Shown here: positions 11,281 through 24,058 of the stretch, in pieces
Numbering within the stretch: the first letter of the stretch is position 1
Layout: each line of letters opens with the position of its first letter
NCBI GenBank assembly: GCA_947034895.1
Contig: OX344764.1
Span: forward strand, 49,085,348-49,149,347
From: Rhytidiadelphus loreus
Taxonomy: Eukaryota; Streptophyta; Bryopsida; Hypnales; Hylocomiaceae
Direction of reading: 5' to 3'
Length of the DNA stretch: 64,000 nucleotides
Made by a program: the position numbers and the translations under genes
The notes under the pieces: generated by a model
What the model was told of the DNA's origin: nothing
Seen by the model: only the letters and a program-made list of their open reading frames with translations
Database searches by the model: none

Positions 11281-11700
11281 AAGGCCGCTGCAAACTATGT
11301 ACAAGAATTTACAAGCACGGGCACAAGACAAATATGCATCCCAAACACGATTACTGCAACTACACAGCTTCAAGAGCACTCCATTCCAGCTCCAGAGCAT
11401 GACCTCGGTGGACCCAAACTTCCGACAGAGGCTTTCAAAATCCTGTAGGGACCGGCCAACTAAAGTCAGTAATGTTGTCTACTGCAAGTTATTGTACAGT
11501 TTATAATATGCCTACATTCGGCTACTACTAGTGCGTGTTGTAAGGGTCACGCATTTGTACATAGCATATATTACAGCTAAATGCCTTTGCCACTATAGTA
11601 GTACTCAATGTATAGTCAAAAAAAAAAATCTTTGTGAATAAAAAAAAATGTATTAATATGTACAAAGCTGTTGAGGTTTGTAATGATTTACCTTCCTTCA

Positions 11701-13044
11701 TTAGAGAGGACCAACTCTATGGCTTGCTAGAAATAAGCCCAATTCACGTCTCTTGGCTATGCCCTGTTGCAGTGGGCGATCATCGGCAGCACCATCCAGA
11801 AGAACACCATGTCCTTCTCCCTCTGCGGCCACATTATCAGTGAAGCCTTCCGTGTGTAGCACATTGAGAAATTGCTCCATATCATCACTAGATTGCCTCA
11901 ACAACATGTTACGCAGAATAGCACACCATAAGATGACATCTGGGACAAATGTCACATGTAGATCAGACTTCGTCAGTAGTTCACGGAATGACTACTTCAA
12001 AATTGCAAATGCATTTTCAACTACACCTCGGCCCCTGCGATTGAACAAAGAGTCCGCTATAGCAAGATGTGCCACTTGTTTGTGGGGCACCATCAACCAT
12101 GGCATGAGAGAATATTCAGCATCTCCCAACACATAAGGTTTGTATCCATCGAAAGCTACAACAACATCCCAAAGACTGTTGTCATTGGCTTTTTGATACA
12201 GAGAAGACCTGCGGAGTACCCTTGCATCATTTGTAGACCCTGGCATCCCAAGAAATAAATCTAGGAATCGCTTTTGGCTATCAACAACTGCTTGACAATT
12301 CAATGTATAACCACCGGATTTAAAGTAGAAATAATCAGCAAGTCCGAACTTGGATTTTGAGATACCTATGTGAGTGCCGTCGATGGCACCTACTACTCCA
12401 GAAAGTCCACACAGCTTGCGAAAGTTAGCTTCGGTTTCAAGAAGCTTTGGTCCCCGAGGCACCATATTAATCTCCACACGAAGCACCATGTTAATGGCAT
12501 AAACAACATCACGAAGGACCATTGAAACAGAACTCCGGCCCATTGCAAAAAATTCACTACAGATCAGAAGACTTGCACCATGAGTCAATTTAAAAAGTGT
12601 ACAAGCCACCCGGACAACAGGGGGAATGGCTAGCTGGTACTTTGTGTTCCTCTTCACAACAACTGCTTTTAAAATGTCGGCCAAAGAGAAGACTGAAGCT
12701 TTCGTCATGCGAAACATATGCACCCAGTGGTTGTCATCGTATTGTTCCAACAGTCACCTGGAAAACCAAGTAGTAGACCGGGGTTTAACCCAGTAACCCA
12801 AGTCATCGCTAAGGAAATGTAGACAGCTCCACAGGCGAAAAGAGTGCAACGTCGCAGCAGTCATGGAATCTGCATGTGATGTGCAGGACTCGGGGTATTC
12901 CATCAGTCCTTGGAAGTTGTTGCTGCATTCCTCCTCTGTATCATTGTCAGTAATGGATAAAAGAGCATGGTTACTAGACAGTAGGAGCAACAACAGGGCC
13001 GTTGCAAGTGAGAGGACCTCCGTAGGGTTTTGCAGGACGTCCAT
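11701..13044 (-). pseudogene. PIF/Harbinger transposase (DDE_Tnp_4 / HARBI1-like), broken
   Basis: From the ATG at 13044 one frame runs 447 codons to a stop at 11701, interrupted twice. The catalytic acids are visible: GAIDGTHIGISKS (first Asp), GSTNDARVLRRSSLY (second Asp), LGDAEYSLMPWLM, and RGRGVVENAFAILK (Glu). N-terminal motifs PRSTTWFSR and WVHMFRMTK are typical of this group. In-frame stops are TGA at 12754-12756, just before LLEQYDDNHW, and TAG at 11992-11994, just after AFAILK, where relatives continue with a FRELL-type motif that is still readable here. Without readthrough no full enzyme can be made. The C terminus (QQGIAKRRELGLFL) ends naturally. Confidence 0.85.
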
Positions 13045-13056
13045 GGCCGACGTCTA

Positions 13057-14182
13057 GTAACACTTTTTTCCTACAAAAACACTGCTATATAGCTGAAGGA
13101 ATTAATAGAATACGACAATTTCGATAGCAAAAATGGAAAATACAAGGTGCACGAACTACTACTAAAACATGAGCAACAAAAAAACCTATGACAAGAATGC
13201 TCAGAAAACAATATAACAATGTCGGCGGAACTCACCCCTCACGCCCTTGTACGGCCACACGCTTCGACAGCAATCGCCAATAGAAAATAGTACGTTTTAA
13301 TTTCCATTCAATTGTTAGAACTCCTATTTTGCAGCAAGCAAGCGATGCATGAGCATTCTCAAAAATCCCATTCATTGACAAGCAAAGCAATGCATCGGCA
13401 GAGACATGTACTTCCACAGGCCCAGTAACATTTGTACACAATCGGAATTGTCTATTCTCACAAACCCTAGAACAACCAACACAAAAGCAAAATGGTGAAG
13501 CCAACATTTTACAACAGACATGGCATAATATTTTTGAGGTTCACAACAGTAAAGAGAAACTCACATGCTTCAACCATTCCTTCTTGCAACGTAACAAAAA
13601 TTATGTGGACTCTAAATGTGGTGACCTCTTCAATGTAGAATTCTGTGTTGCACATCGCCAACACTGCTCCTCTTACCCACCCAACAACAATCTTCGTCAA
13701 CCCTTGTTCAACCCTAATCACAACGTTCATGCCTTCGTAAAAAAATTGGAGAAAACAATGGGCGTGTAGTCCAAAACACTCAGAAATTGAAGAACGTAAC
13801 CATGCACTGAACACTTCTCTTTGGCCTTCCTTAGTACAGGAAACCAGTCTCAACGAAGACGAAACATGTCCACAAAGCAGGAAAGGAAGGACGCTCACAG
13901 GCAACAATACAGAATGACCAGTGGGACCCAGAGTCTCTGTACCAGAGCGTTGCTGGTGTGACTGGGTGCTCTTATACTGTCACTCCCATCATCGATCACC
14001 GCGCCGAAATTTTTTTAGTCACTTCAAGTGTGAACATTGGGATCACAATTCAAGAAAAATTGCCACCATCCCTGATCATCGTGGGTCCCTCGGGAACGGC
14101 CCTTTTTTTATTCATACATCCCTGTGCTATCCCGGTCCTATCTTTCAACGCGGATTGCTCACAAACACCAGGTGCGGACGGA
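13057..14182. other. Upstream flank of the Harbinger transposase, no gene supported
   Basis: The minus strand has two moderate open frames (13232-13507 and 13509-13907) with no recognisable motif. They may belong to the transposase 5' UTR. The distal Harbinger terminus should lie here or just beyond, but I did not find it. Confidence 0.35.
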
Positions 14183-14257
14183 CCTTAAGTTAGCTAAGCT
14201 AGTTCACTGCTCACTGCTGCAGTCCAGTCCTGTCCAGTCCAACTTAGCTAGCTTAAG
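14183..14257. repeat. Imperfect inverted repeat
   Basis: cttaagttagctaagct (14183-14199) is inverted, with two mismatches, as aacttagctagcttaag (14241-14257), giving a hairpin with a 41-base loop. Confidence 0.6.
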
Positions 14258-14547
14258 TTGGGCTGAGGGCTCAGTTCCAGCTGATCCTTATCATTGACAA
14301 ACTGGGGATGGCCCAACAGCAAAAGAACTGAAGAAGGTGCAGGCAGTGAATAAGGCTCAGCTCAGCTCAGTGGAAGGAATGCCTGCAGGAGATGATTGCC
14401 TGCTTGGCCCAGCCTCAGTCCACCCTGCACTGCACTGCCGGTTTCCAAAGTCAAACTAAACTATCCCCTTCCTTCCTTCCTTCGTATGTATCATTTACCT
14501 GAACTGAGCTTAAGATGAACTCTGTGGATCGAATTTACATAACTTTA

Positions 14548-14728
14548 GGGCCTGTCTGTTTACACCCAACAACTAAATTGATTTAGGGTTGGAGCCCAAA
14601 GAAATGGAGTGCTTGGCTTGGATGGATTGGGTCCTTAGCTTAACTATCTTCCAATCCAAACACTCCATTTCTTTGGGCTCCAACCCCAAATAAAATTTAG
14701 TTTTTGGGTGTAGTAAACAGACAGACCC
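14548..14728. mobile_element. Tourist-like foldback MITE (PIF/Harbinger type)
   Basis: A 181-bp element with termini GGGCCTGTCTGTTTAC and, on the other strand, GGGTCTGTCTGTTTAC. The arms are self-complementary for about 80 bp each (shared ggagcccaaagaaatggagt). It is flanked on both sides by TTA (14545-14547 and 14729-14731), the Harbinger target duplication. A Harbinger transposase relic lies 1.5 kb upstream, but whether it mobilised this MITE is not shown. Confidence 0.9.
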
Positions 14729-15236
14729 TTACCTTAGATGCCTTAGACACAAGGAAAATGCGGCTGCAGAGGAAGGAAAGAAAAACCGCCCACCTTCACC
14801 TATTCTTATTCTTTCTTAGTTGGGCCGTACCCACCAGCCAGCCGCATCTAAGCAACCTAAGCAAGCTATGTATGTAACTTATGAGCTCAGCTCCACTGGG
14901 GTCCGTGGGGTGGCGGCTTTCTGGAAGTGGAGTTCACCTCCACAGAACATGCTCAAGAGTGAACCAATCATCCCGGAAATCCAAAGGGGTAGGGCAGGGA
15001 AGGGGGGCCCACTGGAGGGAGGCCTACGCTAATGGGTAATGGAACTTGGCCGGCGGGAGAATCAATCAGCCCCAATGGAGCCAGGCCCAGGCCATGCCAG
15101 ATGTGGGATGGGGGATCAGTCCTTTCTCAACAGATGAATTGGTTGGCGGGGGCATAAGCTTAAGTTACTTGGGGGCAGTGGGGATGGAAGCCACATAGTT
15201 AACTTATAATTAACTTACTGGGATCCCCGGGAAGCG

Positions 15237-15456
15237 CAGGGAGAATTGACCCCCTCATTGCCCCGGTGAACTTAGGTTTGAAAAAAAAAAAAAACTATGT
15301 TGTGCCAATTTTTTGGTAATTCTTGCATCTCCCCGGAGTATTTTGGGGCCTCTGACTGCAAATATGAATTCAGAATTTCAAAAAAAAATTAAGACTCACA
15401 AATAAAAAATTCCAGGGTTTGCCCTGGAGGGGCAATGAGGGGGTCAATTCACCCTG
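15237..15456. mobile_element. Foldback MITE with 28-bp terminal inverted repeats
   Basis: The 28-bp terminus starting CAGGGAGAATTGACCCCC at 15237 is inverted at 15429-15456 with a single mismatch. The element is 220 bp and AT-rich inside. I could not define a target duplication, so the superfamily is unassigned. Confidence 0.75.
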
Positions 15457-18169
15457 GCCCCGTGGGAAGGCTTCAGTTCACTTGAAGGAGGGATCATTCA
15501 ACATTCTGGGTGGGCTCCTCCAGTTGGCAACTGAGGGCAACATGGCCCAAAGCCAAGCGGGGATTAAGTTAGGTTACTAGCAAATCATCAAAAGACTGTG
15601 AACTGCCCAGGGGGATCCATTTTCATGAGATTTCATAGCCCCCATCAGTAATGGACCATGACGGAAAGGTAAGCTTCAATTCCCACATATCCCACATGCT
15701 TTACCAAATGAAGGAGGGGGCCTTTGCATCCCAGAAAAGGGGCCCCCCATAGTGAACAAATTAGTGGTCTTACAGCACTTCCCTTTCAACCCCAATTCAA
15801 CCTTAAATTAATTGAAAGTCTCTCCCATGCATCTGGAGAGACAAAATATCTTCCGGATATGGGGAGGGCCATTGCCTGGTTATACAATGTTGGTGCAGGC
15901 CCTAAGTGGTATTTGGGGAGAGGTCTGGTAATATGATTTTGAATTATTTTTAAATAGTTTTTAGAACTCCTAATTATTGTCCCATTCATGTTGAACATTG
16001 TTCTATGTGATTTTGAGAAGTATTAGAAGAGTCATAAGATTTTCTTTTGGCGGGAGAATACCCAAGTACTCCAAAACAATGCTTTTCTTGACAAAAACTG
16101 TAATTGATTGTAATTGGTGACACAAAATTGTATGTACGTGGGAGAATTTGAATGTTCGGGATGATCAATTACATAATGCTACAAAGAGCTTTGTTTTCCT
16201 TAACAAAAAAATTGTATTTCTCTTGTTGAGTATTTTTGATATCCTCAATTCAATTCCAATCAAAATATTCTACACAAAAATTATAGGACAAGTGCATATT
16301 TGCATAAGAATTGAAAGATGAAACTTCACCTTTGGTAAGGTATGAATTAGTTTTGAAGTTCAAATATTATGTTCTTTCAATGAGTGAAACTTTTCACTTG
16401 AAAACTTTGAAAACACAATTTCATTTTATCAAAATAGGATAAAATGATCGTACAACTAAATTCATCAAGTTTGTTTTTTTAAATGTCAAAATTACTTTTA
16501 CAAAGAATGTTTGGATGCAATTTGTAGGTTGTAATTGAACATAAATAGAGTTAATAGGAATATATCCAAATTTTTCATTTGTAAAAACGCAAATTTGGAG
16601 GCTTTGTCCAAATCTGTGAAAAATATAATAATCAAATAGCTTTTAGTATTGCAGTTTGTTTCTTTTTATATATATATAATACAAATTTTAGTTGAAGTAG
16701 TATTTTGATGTATGTCTTCAACATTATTATACGTAACACAATATTATTTATAACAAAATAAGTTTATTTTACTTGTAAGGCGTGTTTGAACTAAGTTTGG
16801 CTATTTTGGAAATTGTTCAATGAAATTTTTAGAATGAGCCCTTAGATGCCTTACGAACCTTGGTCAAAATTTATATACAATATATTATATGTGAGAATTT
16901 CAATTTTTTGCAAGTTGCATCAAAAAATAAATGTAAAGTATAAATTTTCAAATTTCATTGTATAATCAAATTTCATAGAAGTTAAAAATCTAGTATATTT
17001 CAAATCTAATTAGAAAATATTGACTGAGTTTTCATTGAGATTGCAATTTACATTGTCATTGGTTTAAATTACAAATCATTTAACTTGAGAGAAAAATGAC
17101 AAAAAAATTATAATTACATTGTCTAAATAGTTTTTTTAAATCAGTAATTCCTCGATCAATAGTTATAATGAGTCTATGCAAAGTAGCACAATGACAAATT
17201 ATAGAAGTTGTGTACTATATTGGTCTTTTATTGGTGCAACTACAAAAATGAAGGCATAGTAATTGTACTAATTTTTAATTTTACAAATAAATTTTAGAAT
17301 CAAGGTGCAACTTCTATAAATATATAGAAAATAGTTGTATTGGTGTTTATACTAGACAAAATTTAAACACTCTAACTACATTGATCTCTATTACAATTAT
17401 TAGTTGGGTGCCCACTAAATATTATTTTATGTATGAACAATGTTTAAATTCTTGCATCAAGCCATACCAATCTATGGGACACTTGTACCAACCCTTTAAT
17501 ATCAAATGGTGCAATCTATAGGACACTAGTACCAACCCTTTATTTTTGGTGCCTTGGGGCTAGATTGTACCATTTGAAAATAAGAAAGAAGCAAGAAGCT
17601 AAATTAATCTTAATTACTAATTAGAGAGTAACAAGTGGCAATTTTCCATGTCATTTAATTACATCTAGCCATGCTAAATTGCATTACCAACTAGATCCCC
17701 ATAATCCTATATGCATATAGATCTTAAATTACAAAACCATAATTCTATTAATTCTATAAAAAAGTCATGAACACAAAACAAACTTATGGCACTGCTACAT
17801 TTTTTTTCTTAGTATACAAAATTCTCATCCCTATCCAACATTTCCTAATAAAAATACATGAAATTTTGTGTATGCAAAAGGCCATTGAACAACACAAAAG
17901 TAAATGTAGGATGTTTTTTTTAGTGATTAATTCATATGAAAACACTTTTTGTTTCCTTCAACACTAATAAGATTGACTAAAGCAATTTCACCTTGCAATA
18001 TAAGTTAACCTTTAGTTGTATGGCATTGGAATAGAATCCAACTTTACATACCAATGTTTTTTTTTAGATTCTTAGAGTAGGGTCTAAACAAAACAACAAG
18101 TAAAAGCTTTGATTAGTTATTACAAGTTTTTTGGAATAGGAACCATAGCTTCATAAACTAAAATGCATT
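15457..18169. other. Intergenic, no gene seen
   Basis: GC-richer sequence to about 15920, then AT-rich DNA with many short A/T runs. No open frame on either strand has recognisable motifs. A short phrase, accaaccctttaatatcaaatggt and its shorter repeat, recurs near 17480 and 17530. Confidence 0.55.
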
Positions 18170-19058
18170 TTAACCCTTTAGTGACCGGTCGACCACTTTG
18201 TGGTCGATTTTGGGACTCTTGGTTTGATGCTATTCAAAATACATTAGATCACAAAAAACTCAAAGAGTAACGCAATTAGAGTGTCTTCATGCGCTTCAAA
18301 TAAAACCAATTTTAAGGGAATTGGAGCATTGATGAATTAGTTATGAGGTTGCAAACTCAAATGGCCTGGACCTTCAAATGGGAAGTGTTCAACAAAAATA
18401 CAAAAAAATGTCAACCAAATTGTGAGATTTTTTTGTAACTTGATGTCTTGACAAGGCATAAGTGTTGCTTTGTAATCTCATGAATGCCCAAAGTAAATTT
18501 ATGCATTGGTATTAATGTAGCGCAAATTCTAAAGGGTCATTCAAATCATTGTTTTTTGAGAATTAAAGAAAGCAACTCAAACTCCAACAAGGCTCTAGAA
18601 GCAAACATGATTTAGAGGTACATTTCACTTTCTTCAATGTACCAAATCTGCACATTTTAGAAGAGTATTCGCATTGATGACCATAAATGACCATTTTTTG
18701 TGAACTTCAAAAATTTGTAATTAATTTCACAAAGCTTGAAAAAATATGAAATGACTTGCATTAGATGCCTATTCTACTTGTCTTTTGAGGAAAATTTACT
18801 AAAAAAATATTTAAAGATGTTTCTCTTCCCCCAAATTCAATTTTAGCCCTTAAAAGGTTGATTTATGGACCTCCTACCTTATTTATAGCAATTTGTACCG
18901 TTGGATGAGCTTGATTTTTTGTTAGGTTGAAGAATCTCCCTTATGGAAACACCTTATATGGTTTGATCTAAGACCACATCTTTAGAGTGGCCACAAAATT
19001 CACTTTCTTCAAAAACTATGGCCGCCCCCCAAATCAACCACGGTCACTAAAGGGTTAA
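18170..19058. mobile_element. TTAA-flanked element, copy 3 (881 bp)
   Basis: Bounded by TTAA on both sides (18170-18173 and 19055-19058). Its termini are CCCTTTAGTGACCG in perfect inversion (14 bp). The inside is non-coding. The TTAA duplication and CCC start match piggyBac-like ends; Kolobok is the alternative. Confidence 0.8.
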
Positions 19059-20094
19059 ATCTAAAAAATAAAAAATACAACAATATGACATATGAATTGA
19101 ATTTTTAAAATAATGTAACTTTAGGTGAGGATAAATTTGGAGATTTTTTGAGGTCTTGTTTACATATCAAATCTAAAATTATGACAATATAAAAAACAAA
19201 AGGCTAAAAAAAAGAATATGCATAATTAATAACAACTCATCCTATTTTAAAATTTATCAGTCCTAAAAACATTTATGATGAATTTGCAATGCAATTTTCC
19301 TAAAAAATTTAGAGTGTATTTGAGAATCAACTCCATGAGTTCTTAAACTAAAAAACAAAGTTTGACAATGAAACCCTTTACACAAAAAACTGAATAGAAA
19401 TTTTTAATTTTTTTCTCTTGAAAATAAGTATCAATGCTTGAAAGTGACTCAAGTGATTAAGAATATAAAAAGAAAATTAGTTAGAACTAATTTAGCATGA
19501 CATTAGGGTTTATACTAAAGCGAGATATCTTATCATTGATATACACTTAATTTTGACCAATAGAAGATAAGGAATACAAAATTTTGAGTGAATTTGTGAT
19601 GTAATATTTCTTTGAGATTCAATGTAATTGAGGCCCACTTTATAGAGACTTAAGATTAGAAAATCAAATTTTGCAACAAACCTTTTATCATGAAGAATTG
19701 AATAAAAATATAAAAAATAATTGATTTTCTAAAATATCTTTATGAAGTTCATAACAAAATTGACAAATTATTCATCTTAAAGATAGATTAAAAAATATGG
19801 AAATCTAACCACCCTCACCACTAGGTGTAATAGTGTAGATGTAAAAATAATGTAGACTATAATATATTAGATATTAAAATCTATTTCATGTATTGACATT
19901 ATTTTGTTGATTTACAACTCAAATTGTTGCAACTTCCATAATCAAGGACAATACTAAAAATACAAGTTGCATATTTACTAACCAATTAATTTTTTTAATA
20001 TTGGAATATATCCTATTAATAAATTCCATTTTTATCAAAAAATTCACAACACCTTTGAAAACAAAATAATATGATATTTTTTTTAATCCATACC
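19059..20094. other. Intergenic, no gene seen
   Basis: AT-rich sequence with no coding motifs and no repeat structure that I could define. Confidence 0.55.
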
Positions 20095-20749
20095 TTAACC
20101 CCTAAATGCCCAAGGTCTGTTTTTAGCTTCTTGAAATTTGTTCTAAATCGAACAAAATGCCAACATTTTGATAAGTTGTATCAATTTTTTTTGAATTGTA
20201 ATTGTACAAATTCAAACTAGATATGTTAGAAATCTCATAGGAAAAGAAAACACAACAATATCACTTATAGAATGACAGATTATAATGTTTGACTATGAAG
20301 GTGTTAGAACTACAAAAGTGATGTGAAGGCTTTCAATCCTCTTTTCACAAGTCAAATCTAAAAAGTTGGTGACTAAAAATATATGAGGTTAAAGGACCTA
20401 ACATGTATAACCCCGATCAATTTATAGCTTCTTAAAACCTACTCTATAATTTTTTTAAGTGAATTTTAAATGTGATTTTTTCTCCAAGATCTAGTGTATT
20501 TGAGGCTCATTTCCAAAAGCTCTCAATATTATGGGAAGTCAAGATTGCAATGGGTACCCTTGCACAAAATCTTGAATAGAAAAATTACTATAATTTATTT
20601 TCAAGATTGGATTTTTGATACTAAAACTAGACTTCAAGAAAAACTTTCCAAAAATATAAACTTTTAAAATTAGCAACTTGGTCACGTTTTATTTTACTTC
20701 AAAGTTTTGCAAACACCAAATTTTGGTGCCTCGGGCATTTAGAGGTTAA
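20095..20749 (-). mobile_element. TTAA-flanked element, copy 2 (full length, 647 bp)
   Basis: Bounded by TTAA (20095-20098 and 20746-20749). The left end is CCCCTAAATGCCCAAGG and the right end, inverted, is CCTCTAAATGCCCGAGGC. It is the full-length partner, in opposite orientation, of the copy at 922-1450. No open frame. Confidence 0.85.
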
Positions 20750-20980
20750 GTTCAATTGTTTGTTTTGTTTTGTTTGCTATGTTGAAATCCCCTAGACTAT
20801 GCATCCCTAGGTTGTTTTTTTAGTACCATCAGAGAGCCCTCAACGAGGAGGGGTGCATGGGCTTTGTTTCGTGGTGTTCTAACTCATGAAAGAAAAAATA
20901 TTGAATTTCAATTTTTGTATGAATTTCAAAAAATTAGAAAATCACTTTTTAATTTATTTTAGCTATGGCAATGGCACATG
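20750..20980. repeat. Dispersed repeat, partner of 35815-36050
   Basis: The reverse complement of this stretch aligns with 35815-36050: shared accacgaaacaaagc-like, atggtactaa and aaacaaacaacct phrases in the same order. In both places it directly abuts a TTAA-flanked element. Confidence 0.65.
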
Positions 20981-23900
20981 GCATACTAGTAAATACTACA
21001 ACACATTTAGATTTGGTGGAAGCCTTTGAAATTATTTACATCCTCTTCAAAACATAGATCAAAAAATAGTTTAGTCAATTGAAAACAAGATCCTCAAAGT
21101 AGCAAGACCTTTTATTTTATTTTCATGTTGAATAATTTTTTTTAGTAGACTTGGATGGAATAGGATTTATGTCTAGCCGAGATGTCTAGCCATATTTCAA
21201 ATTGATATTTCAATTTCTTAATCTTTGTAGGAAAATTGGAAATTTGATGTTAAAAAATTATTGTCATAGACCAAAGATTTAATATCGCAGCTTCTTCATA
21301 TGTTTATGTTGTGCAATATTAATTAAATCCTTGGCCTTTTTGTCCCATATTGGATTTAATATTGTGCAAATTTGGATTAAAAGAAATCCAAATTATTGTA
21401 CAAATATAGATGTAACCGAAGATGTAACTTAATTATATTCCAACCATTTTACAAAGTCATTAAATTTATTGAAAAAATGATCATTAAACCTGGCTTTAGA
21501 CAGTTATTCATTGGTCACTAGATTAGAAAGCATTTGTTTATAGTAAACTACTTGTGCCTTTCATCAAAAAAATTGGTTTGTAATTGGAAAAAGATTTAGA
21601 ACTTGATGATTTAAAAAAATCCTTAGATTATAAATAATTATTTTTTGTTTGAAGATTTTGTGACTAATATTAGATTAGTACACAACAATTTTGATCTAAA
21701 GTGTACAATCCAAAACTTAGCCCTAAGCACATACTGCTCAAGCCTTTTGACTTCTAACGTAGGTCAGAATGATATTTCATGGTTTGATGATTTTCAAAGA
21801 TTGGTTGTAATATCTTTCTTGAAAGACAAATTTTATAATAAATTTTGAATAATTTTTTCTTATAAATAAAACTATTCATACTATAATTGGTAAATATTTA
21901 TAGTATTTATAAAACATTTTTAAAGCCCCAAAGTCATAGATTACTTCTTTTATAAAATATATGGAAGAATGGTACACAATAATTTTCATAATGTGTACAG
22001 GAGAAATGTTGAGCAATTACTATATACTCTTTACAAAAGATTTAAATGGATCGGGTCCACCTTCTTTTGTTGTATGTGTGAAAAGAGCTCAAGATCACTT
22101 GTAATGACAAGAACTTTCTTATTGGGATAGGATAGTTTGTCTTTTTTTTGCATTTGGTGAGCCAAAATTCATCCATTCACTATTAATGGTGCAATTGTAT
22201 TTGTAATTTTTTGGTTCACTTAATGTGATGGAGTCCCTTTGTTTATTCTAATAAATTTAAAAAAAAATTGGATGGATGAAATAAAACTTTAAGCAACTAA
22301 AGTCATTTTTCCATTCATCATTTTCTTTTAGGACACTTTGATCTACAAGAATTATTACCTTTGACATTCCTATCGTTCCATATTAAATTAGAACTTCACC
22401 ACTTTCCGTACTTCCAGTGATGCTCAATTGAAGGATTTGGGGTTTTGTCTCCATTTCTAGAGACTTTGAAAAAAAATTCTTTGTACATAAACATTGTCAC
22501 TTAGAAAAAATGGTCATTGAGATTGGCTTTGGAAAATTGTGCAAACTTCTTGTTATTAATACAATTTTTCATGTTAGCCCTTGACATTGAGACAATGTAA
22601 ATCATTTCTTCCAAGGCAATGAGGAATGCAATGCAAGGGGGCATGCTATTGCAAAGAGCCCATACAAAGATCCATCAAATTGTTGTATGATGTTAGTGTA
22701 CTTGTATGATAGGGCTTCTAAAGCAAGCAACAAAATTTTAAGCTTATTCTCTATGGTAGGAGGCACCTACGTCATATGTAGCGTCAAGGAATCATAGATG
22801 GTGCATGGCTTGCATGAGTTGACATGGTTGACATTGGTAAGGATCCAATGGGGGACATAGATGTTGATTGATGAATTGTAGGCATGTGCTCAAGAATGTG
22901 TAGCTTGTGGTAGACTAAAATCAATGCATTGTGTATTGATGAACCTCCTAGCCTTGGCTATTTCCGTAATTTGGTGTTGTACAATACCTTGAATGGAGTG
23001 TCTAAATTTTAGAAATGAGTCACCTTCCATTATGTAGTAAATGTCAATCATCTTCTTGGTAGAATTGCGAGCCATGCATCATTATTCAAAGAAGTAGCAA
23101 ATCAACAAAGAATTTGGGACAATTTAAAAAAAAAATTTAACACCTAAAGTTGTGGCCCAAGGAATTGGAACGACCATCCTTGTTTTCTTTTAAAAGGATG
23201 TTTGGAAGGATGTTAGTATGATCTTGACAAGCCTTGATCCATGAAAAGGACATGTCTCTATTGAGCCACATTCATATTTTGATATGTGATGGTCTAGAAG
23301 ATGACAAGGTTATTGAGCAACCAATGACGCAAGAAGGCAACATAGATGTTGTGTATGTTTAGAAGGTGTCGATTTGGTGGGCTCTCTAGTTCAACTATCA
23401 AATGTAAGTATGTTTTGCCTTGGCCTTTGTAGTTGAATAATATTAGAAGTAATTTAAAATGCCTTGTTGTATTTGTATTCTTTGCTCCATAATATAGGAA
23501 ACTATATATGTTTGGAAACAGGCGCAATGAACATAAAATATTTAGGCAAAGTCGAACAATTGAATTTTAGAAAGGTTGGATTGGGTGGCACCAAAAGTGG
23601 AGAAATAAACAACGACCTTAATGGATGGGTGCATGGATATATTGAAGGAATGGGTACAACATCTTGAAGGAAGATATTGTAGACCTTCCCAAACGGGTCA
23701 TTGATGAGGACAAGGAATAGGTGCACATTTTTGGTGAACATAACCTTCATCTCCTTGCAAAGCTTCATGATTGACAATAGATTTGGCTCTTATCCAAGGG
23801 GATGGTTTGTCAAACAAACAATTAAACTTTTGGTGTGATGGGATGCTTGTTCTACAAGTATGTTACAATGATGATTCCACATGGTCACCCAATCTTCATG

Positions 23901-24058
23901 GGGTTGTGCTTGATGATGTGGTTATTAGAAATTGAAAATACAAAAGTGTGATCAAATTTTCAACAAAGTGCCACTAATCTAAAAAAAAAAAGAATACAAT
24001 CAAATAATAAAGCACCATCAAGTTTTAAACAAGGCAATAGTTAGTATAGAACCATAGA
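20981..24058. other. Intergenic with degraded coding-like stretch on the minus strand
   Basis: Mostly AT-rich. From about 23830 down to 22600 the minus strand shows adjoining open stretches separated by few stops (for example FRHSIQGIVQHQITEIAKAR near 22950), suggesting an old retroelement or gene relic. I do not recognise the protein. Confidence 0.3.

Noticed and set aside
13232..13907. Two minus-strand genes upstream of the Harbinger transposase
   Set aside because: Open frames without motifs, on a stretch that is more likely leader sequence.
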